From NCBI RefSeq assembly GCF_004210375.1, contig NC_134837.1:162915310-162979309 (forward strand): a stretch of 64,000 nt of DNA. The letters are read 5' to 3'. A program made the translations under genes and the position numbers. This document shows positions 61,101-64,000 of this stretch, in pieces. Position 1 is the stretch's first letter; each line of letters begins with the position of its first letter. The DNA is from Tachypleus tridentatus. Its lineage: Eukaryota > Arthropoda > Merostomata > Xiphosura > Limulidae. The notes beneath the pieces were generated by a model. It was given only the letters and a program-made list of their open reading frames with translations. It had not been told where the DNA came from and made no database searches.

Positions 61101-63007
61101 TAACATGTTCGTAACTGTAGAGGTGCTTACTTCAATCCCAGTTTCCCTTACCAGTCTCTGTATGTCATTACGTGTTAAACGAGGGTTTCTACTCATTTCT
61201 CTGAGAACCTTCCTCTTGGTTCTCTTTGGAATTTTGGTGGGGTGTCCAGAACAAGGGAGGTTACCAGTTGATCCTGTAAGCTTAAACTTGGCAATTATGC
61301 TTAGAACAGTAGATTTCAGCACATTAAGTAGTGTAGCAATACCGGAAAGAGACACACGAGACTTGTATTTTACAATAATTTGGTTTTTTAAGTCACTGGA
61401 CTGTTGTTTCCTGTTCACTATGATGACCAAGCAGATTATGACAGAGACTGTGCTAAATTGACGGAAGTATATTTTTTGCTGGCTAAATTCCAATAATTAT
61501 AAACCCAGTGTCTAGTTTTGGAATGGTATAATGTAGTTTATTTGCCAAACTAAACATAATGTTTACAGGAATATCAGTTTTTTCACACATTTTGAAATGT
61601 ACAAACACTTTCTGCTCCTCATATTTTTGGTTATCTGTTTATAAACAGTTTATTTGTTGTTTAATTTACATAAAAATTTATGTAGATGTGTGTTAGTATA
61701 ATATTTATAATATACCATACATCTATTATCCAAATCATGATACTTTTTAAATTATGAGCAAAAGACCACTGAGGACGCAGGGGTACGAACACTTTCTGTT
61801 GTAACTGTAAGTAGTCAGTAATGTGAATGTTACTTTTTTATTAAATTTTTCACTTGTCAAGAGTTACTGTTGAAGGATGGAATTCTGTGAAACTTGTCTA
61901 ACTCAGTAACTTGTACAGATACGAGAAAAACAATTATTTAAAATTTTGATGATTAGAAAATTACTTTCTTAAAATAGAGAATCAAATGAAGTACAGAAAT
62001 GCTAACTGGTAACGTAAATGTTACCTATCTAAAGCATGAAGAAATATACCTTCATTAAAACTGGTAGCTTGCAGTTCTCAAAAGATACAATCATCATAAA
62101 CTTGAATACATGATAAATGTTAGAACATTAACAAAGTTTAATACTATTATTAATAATAAGTTAAAAACTTAGATTGATAACAGATTATGTACCTTACCTT
62201 TACGATAAAGAAAAAAATTATTTGGAAACTAATTTTATAGCACTATTGGTGTCTGAGGTATAACATTTCACATCCCATTGGTTTTATGCAATATACAGAT
62301 CATATTAGTCTCTTCTGATGATTTTGTATTAAGACTTACAAGACCCTAAATATTTATGTATCTACCATATTGCAAAATACTAAACTTATTCACATTTTTC
62401 CTTTGAATGAAAATGATTTAACCAAGTAGGCATTGTACTGATAGCATAAAAATACCAAAGTAAGACAAATAAATAAACCTGTAAGTGTTTAATGAGTTAT
62501 CAATAAAATATATATAGGAATTTAATGTTCAAATTATTTGGCTGGAGTTCAACATGTTAAGCAATATATACTAAAAATTTTAATAGTTAAATATTTATTT
62601 TGAATGATAAGGATCACACTTGTTAGCTGAGTTCGGCAAGTGTAGAAGAGTTTTGTAGTTAAATTATCTGTAAAGATTTACAAAATCTGAATTCATGCAA
62701 AATTTGAATATTGTTTTTGATTAAGAATACTTAACGGAACAGTTGATTTATGTATTTTCCTTCTTTCTTTTTTTTTTTTTAGAAAGTTTATGAACATCTT
62801 GGGGAACTACTTACAACTCTAATAACTCTTGATGAAATTGTTCAATCTCAGGCCACTTTTCGAGAACACTGGACATTGTATAAAAGAATGATTAAGTCTG
62901 TTCACAGCAACCCCACCCTGTTTGGCATAAGTATGGATAAATTAAAACCATTTGAAAAAGTAATAAGCCAGATTGAAACTCAGTTGTTACAAGGAAGGAT
63001 ATTTTTG
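43119..63007 (+). CDS. WASHC4: WASH complex subunit 4 (SWIP), N-terminal part; gene continues past the window
   Basis: WASHC4 is a large helical scaffold subunit of the WASH complex, which activates Arp2/3 on endosomes to build actin for sorting. Exons are 43119-43173, 49927-50066, 55542-55707, 56703-56770, 58107-58232 and 62783-63007. Joined, they give about 260 residues that track the recalled human protein (1173 aa) from its first residues: MAVE at the start, [66 protein letters not shown]. All junction phases agree, every intron has GT/AG borders, and no exon carries a stop. The start codon has A at -3 and G at +4. Introns 1, 2 and 5 are bloated by transposons. The rest of the protein, about three quarters, lies beyond position 64000. 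Identity is from memory of the family. Confidence 0.95.
43945..44220 (+). mobile_element. Possible LINE C-terminal fragment
   Basis: The plus strand reads [15 protein letters not shown] followed by a degraded block resembling the FFSNRVV-type CR1 tail, then LQMFKR. The pattern matches LINE C-termini loosely; it is too decayed to be sure. Confidence 0.3.
44322..44438 (+). repeat. SINE-B copy
   Basis: TCCTGCTGGTACAACT, CCCCTCGGTGGACTCAGCAG and GTCTTTGCTATAAG; the B box is mutated to GAGCTCATTTCC. Confidence 0.85.
44540..45960 (-). mobile_element. CR1-like LINE fragment with probable 3' untranslated tail
   Basis: At 45680-45934 the minus strand encodes [18 protein letters not shown] and [15 protein letters not shown], a diagnostic CR1/L2-type segment. 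Further traces continue downstream, including a NELSSDVV segment near 45440 and QMDGQD near 45345. The stretch 44540-44830 matches 48690-48960 and is best read as the shared 3' tail; the limit there is inferred. Confidence 0.72.
45972..46560. repeat. Dispersed repeat, copy 2 of 2
   Basis: The partner of 10648-11215. It starts next to the upstream limit of the CR1-like fragment. Shared content includes TATAATATAC near the start and TACTGACCT near the end. Class unknown. Confidence 0.75.
46676..46851 (+). repeat. SINE-A body, head and tail lost
   Basis: From ACAAACATGCTCACTC through CCATGGGGGCATTATAATG, GGTGGTGATGACTAGCTGCC and GCTAGTGCAGATAGTCCTCG. Confidence 0.88.
46860..48190. other. Less AT-rich block in WASHC4 intron 1, class unknown
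   Basis: About 1.3 kb with noticeably more G+C than the flanking intron and few long frames. It follows a SINE-A body and looks like an old inserted repeat. No ends, motifs or protein traces were identified. Confidence 0.4.
48690..49110 (-). mobile_element. Second 3' end of the same LINE family
   Basis: 48690-48960 aligns by eye with 44540-44830: shared runs include TGATGAGATTAATT-type sequence, AAAATGCATA and AAATAGTTTA. Near 49045-49080 the minus strand shows a CAGATGG...ACAGA run like that at the C-terminal coding end of the other copy. It is probably a severely 5'-truncated insertion. Confidence 0.45.
49927..50066 (+). CDS. WASHC4: WASHC4 coding exon 2
   Basis: 140 nt behind a T-rich acceptor ending ctcag; donor gtcagt. 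It encodes the segment with [14 protein letters not shown] and the helix ending DPVSLQ, closely matching the human region before LLPYE. Confidence 0.95.
50755..50873 (+). repeat. SINE-B copy
   Basis: CCCTGCTGGTACAGCAG, GTGGTTCAATTCTTCTCGG and GTGGCTTTGCTATAAGAA in WASHC4 intron 2. Confidence 0.87.
51391..51512 (+). repeat. SINE-B copy
   Basis: TCCCCTGCTAGTACAGTGG, CAGGGGTTCAATTACCCTCA and CCTGATGTGGCTTTGCTATA with an (AC)n tail; lies 64 bp before the DIRS-like element. Confidence 0.88.
51576..55050 (+). mobile_element. Old, broken DIRS-like (tyrosine recombinase) retroelement
   Basis: A 3.5-kb fossil in WASHC4 intron 2. Its ends are inverted copies over roughly 240 bp, both starting TACTTCCCTCCTCTTAC and sharing an internal block around CATGTCTCTCATGC. 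Inverted rather than direct ends, together with a gag-like stretch near 52.1 kb and a recombinase-like C-terminal trace near 53.6-53.75 kb, suggest the DIRS group. It is broken in many places and clearly old. A SINE-A tail is inserted near 53549. The family call rests on weak traces; a generic inverted-repeat element remains possible. Confidence 0.5.
53549..53612 (+). repeat. SINE-A tail fragment
   Basis: AAATAGCCCTTGTGTAGCTT then an (AAAC)n tail; inserted in the old element at 51.6-55.0 kb. Confidence 0.75.
55542..55707 (+). CDS. WASHC4: WASHC4 coding exon 3
   Basis: 166 nt, 55 codons plus one base. Acceptor ttgatag, donor gttagt. It encodes [13 protein letters not shown] through LLFYGEG, the best conserved block of the N-terminus. 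Confidence 0.95.
56703..56770 (+). CDS. WASHC4: WASHC4 coding exon 4
   Basis: 68 nt exon; acceptor cattttag, donor gtaaag. It completes the split Glu codon from exon 3 and adds 22 residues ending HMISVMQ, the counterpart of the human RFISFLQ segment. Confidence 0.92.
57285..57425. repeat. Half copy of the fold-back repeat
   Basis: Shares GAGAAACCCACTTGAAAT, CAGAACAGCTGTTATGGG, ATTGATAAGCAGAGAACAA and ATCATCTTCAGGTT with the inverse of 35460-35600. Only one arm and the centre are present, so no hairpin forms. It lies in WASHC4 intron 4. Confidence 0.75.
58107..58232 (+). CDS. WASHC4: WASHC4 coding exon 5
   Basis: 126 nt, phase 0 at both ends. It encodes [10 protein letters not shown] through VTDVHFQ, including LVHQLASLY. 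The longer open frame that continues into the intron is read-through past the gtgaga donor, not extra coding sequence. Confidence 0.94.
60187..61807 (-). mobile_element. Tc1-like transposon with long inverted ends carrying paired direct repeats
   Basis: 1621 bp, flanked by TA at 60185-60186 and 61808-61809, with ends beginning CAGTTACAACAGAAAGTGTT. Each inverted end is about 205 bp and contains an outer and an inner copy of CAGAAAGTGTTC (60196-60207 and 60376-60387 on the left; inverted near 61603-61614 and 61788-61799 on the right). This is the IR/DR layout known from several vertebrate and invertebrate Tc1 elements. It lies antisense in WASHC4 intron 5. Confidence 0.93.
60399..61493 (-). 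pseudogene. Tc1-like transposase, one internal stop and altered catalytic Glu
   Basis: The frame runs from 61493 to 60399 in a single phase, interrupted once by TAA at 60774-60776, so about 363 residues are readable. A helix-turn-helix DNA-binding region comes first ([16 protein letters not shown]; then [14 protein letters not shown]). The catalytic domain follows: first Asp in [12 protein letters not shown], the glycine-rich [11 protein letters not shown], and second Asp in FQHDNDPKH. The third site, 34 residues later, reads NPMKNVW where Tc1 proteins have NPIENVW, so Glu is replaced by Lys. The natural start may be the Val codon at about 61418 ([11 protein letters not shown]), since upstream residues do not resemble the family; that would be an ATG lost to GTG. 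Otherwise this copy is well preserved and probably fairly recent. Confidence 0.92.
62783..63007 (+). CDS. WASHC4: WASHC4 coding exon 6
   Basis: 225 nt, 75 codons, behind a long T tract and ag; donor gtaaga. It encodes [26 protein letters not shown], and KLKPFEK, ending GRIFL. The next exon must lie beyond the right edge, because no continuation is visible by 64000. Confidence 0.95.
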
Positions 63008-64000
63008 GTAAGATGAATCAATTGTGGCAAAAAATAATTTGTCAGAAAACATGTTACTATCTTAAAAACTTGAAATAGTTGTGATGTTATGAAAGTATTT
63101 CTTTTTATTCGATAAGACAGTGTTAAATTTTTGTCTTAATTTGTAGGATTGGCAGAGATGCCAACCATTACGATTTTAGCATAATCATTATGATTTTGGT
63201 GTATACATTACGACTATATGCTCATACAGACAAATATTATGACTTGTTGCAACTCCCAAATTATTATATATTATGTAGGCCTATACAATAAAGTGATAAA
63301 TTGTTTCTCCAGGGCTTGAAAGGGGTGAAAAGAAATTTTCTAGTGAGATACAAATAAATTTTGATAATAAATAAGACATAGTCCAAATGGCTACTTGCAA
63401 TCATGTTTGTGTTTGAAATAATAAAAAATATTTGTATCTCCGACGTCTACCAGTAGTTTGAGTGTGGTGCTTCTCCATACTGGGTACGTGGGGGAATCCA
63501 TAGTTACGTCATCAGTGCTTGTCAGCTAATCAGCACTCATGTAGATGGGTATTTCTCGTTTTATAAGCGGAATAGAAACACCAATGCGATGTTCACAAGA
63601 TGGAAAAAAGAGGCCTCGTTCACATGATTGTCTTGTTTCTGGCAAATCTAAAAGGACTAAAACTGTGAAAGGGCTCTGTCTACAATCATTACGCTCAGTC
63701 ATTTGAAATAGTTGGCATCTCTGGATTGGTTAATTTATAGGTTAATCTTCATATACTTTGATTTTTCTATTAAACAAGCACAAATATCATCATTAGTGTA
63801 GTAAAACTGACACAGTGTTATATAGATACTGATTGTAATATTGTGTCCTCAGTGATTGCCTTATACTGCATTTTATAAGATAAAACTTATAAATTTAAGC
63901 ATTTTGTCTGTTGGATAAAATGTAGAATTACATTTGTGTATCTAAGCTCTTTGAGCAACAGTGAGAAAGCTTATATGTAAAGTTTGAGTGTGTTGTAAAC
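63008..64000 (+). other. Start of WASHC4 intron 6
   Basis: Intronic to the window edge. It contains the 571-bp inverted-repeat element at 63153-63723; the rest is unremarkable. Confidence 0.8.
63153..63723. mobile_element. Small inverted-repeat DNA element, 6-bp target duplication
   Basis: 571 bp with ends CAGAGATGCCAAC and its inverse (GTTGGCATCTCTG after a one-base difference), flanked by GATTGG at 63147-63152 and 63724-63729. An internal stretch near 63595-63690 could encode a short basic peptide but no transposase, so it is non-autonomous. Six-base duplications do not fit the common hAT (8) or Tc1 (2) rules. Confidence 0.72.

Larger units (their letters stand above)
58233..62782 (+). other. 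WASHC4 intron 5
   Basis: 4.55 kb intron containing a Tc1-like transposon at 60187-61807 in antisense orientation. The flanks 58240-60180 and 61815-62760 hold nothing I recognise; short open frames there are chance. Confidence 0.85.

Overview
The window is eukaryotic nuclear DNA. It is AT-rich, has long introns with GT/AG borders, and carries many decayed interspersed repeats. The most abundant repeat is a tRNA-derived SINE of about 270 bp with a GTTT-type tail. I recognise it from memory as the SINE common in horseshoe crabs (Limulus/Tachypleus), so I infer a xiphosuran chelicerate. That source call was not checked against any database.

Two host genes are well supported. SNRPF (spliceosomal SmF) lies on the minus strand at 27685-35969 in three coding exons, giving an 87-residue protein with both Sm motifs. 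WASHC4 (SWIP, a WASH-complex subunit) starts at 43119 on the plus strand. Six coding exons (about 260 residues, the N-terminal fifth) lie inside the window and the gene runs off the right edge. The two genes are divergent, with about 7.1 kb between start codons. They work in unrelated processes: pre-mRNA splicing, and actin assembly on endosomes.

From 1 to 27.6 kb I see no convincing host gene, apart from one possible 33-nt orphan exon at 307-339. This part holds SINEs, a nested transposon pair, a decayed Tc1-like remnant and unrecognised AT-rich DNA. The nested pair is a mariner-type element (7033-8216, TA duplication) sitting inside an older element at 6794-10479. The older element has inverted ends of about 145-160 bp and an intron-containing, Cys-rich reading frame of a kind I cannot place in a named superfamily. 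An internally deleted copy of it lies at 31936-32369 in SNRPF intron 1 and confirms its ends.

The introns also carry CR1-like LINE fragments, a fold-back repeat, a Tc1 element with long inverted ends holding paired direct repeats (60187-61807), a small inverted-repeat element (63153-63723), and an old broken DIRS-like element (51576-55050). I found no CRISPR array, operon or multi-gene accessory system. The most novel item is the unclassified intron-containing transposon family.
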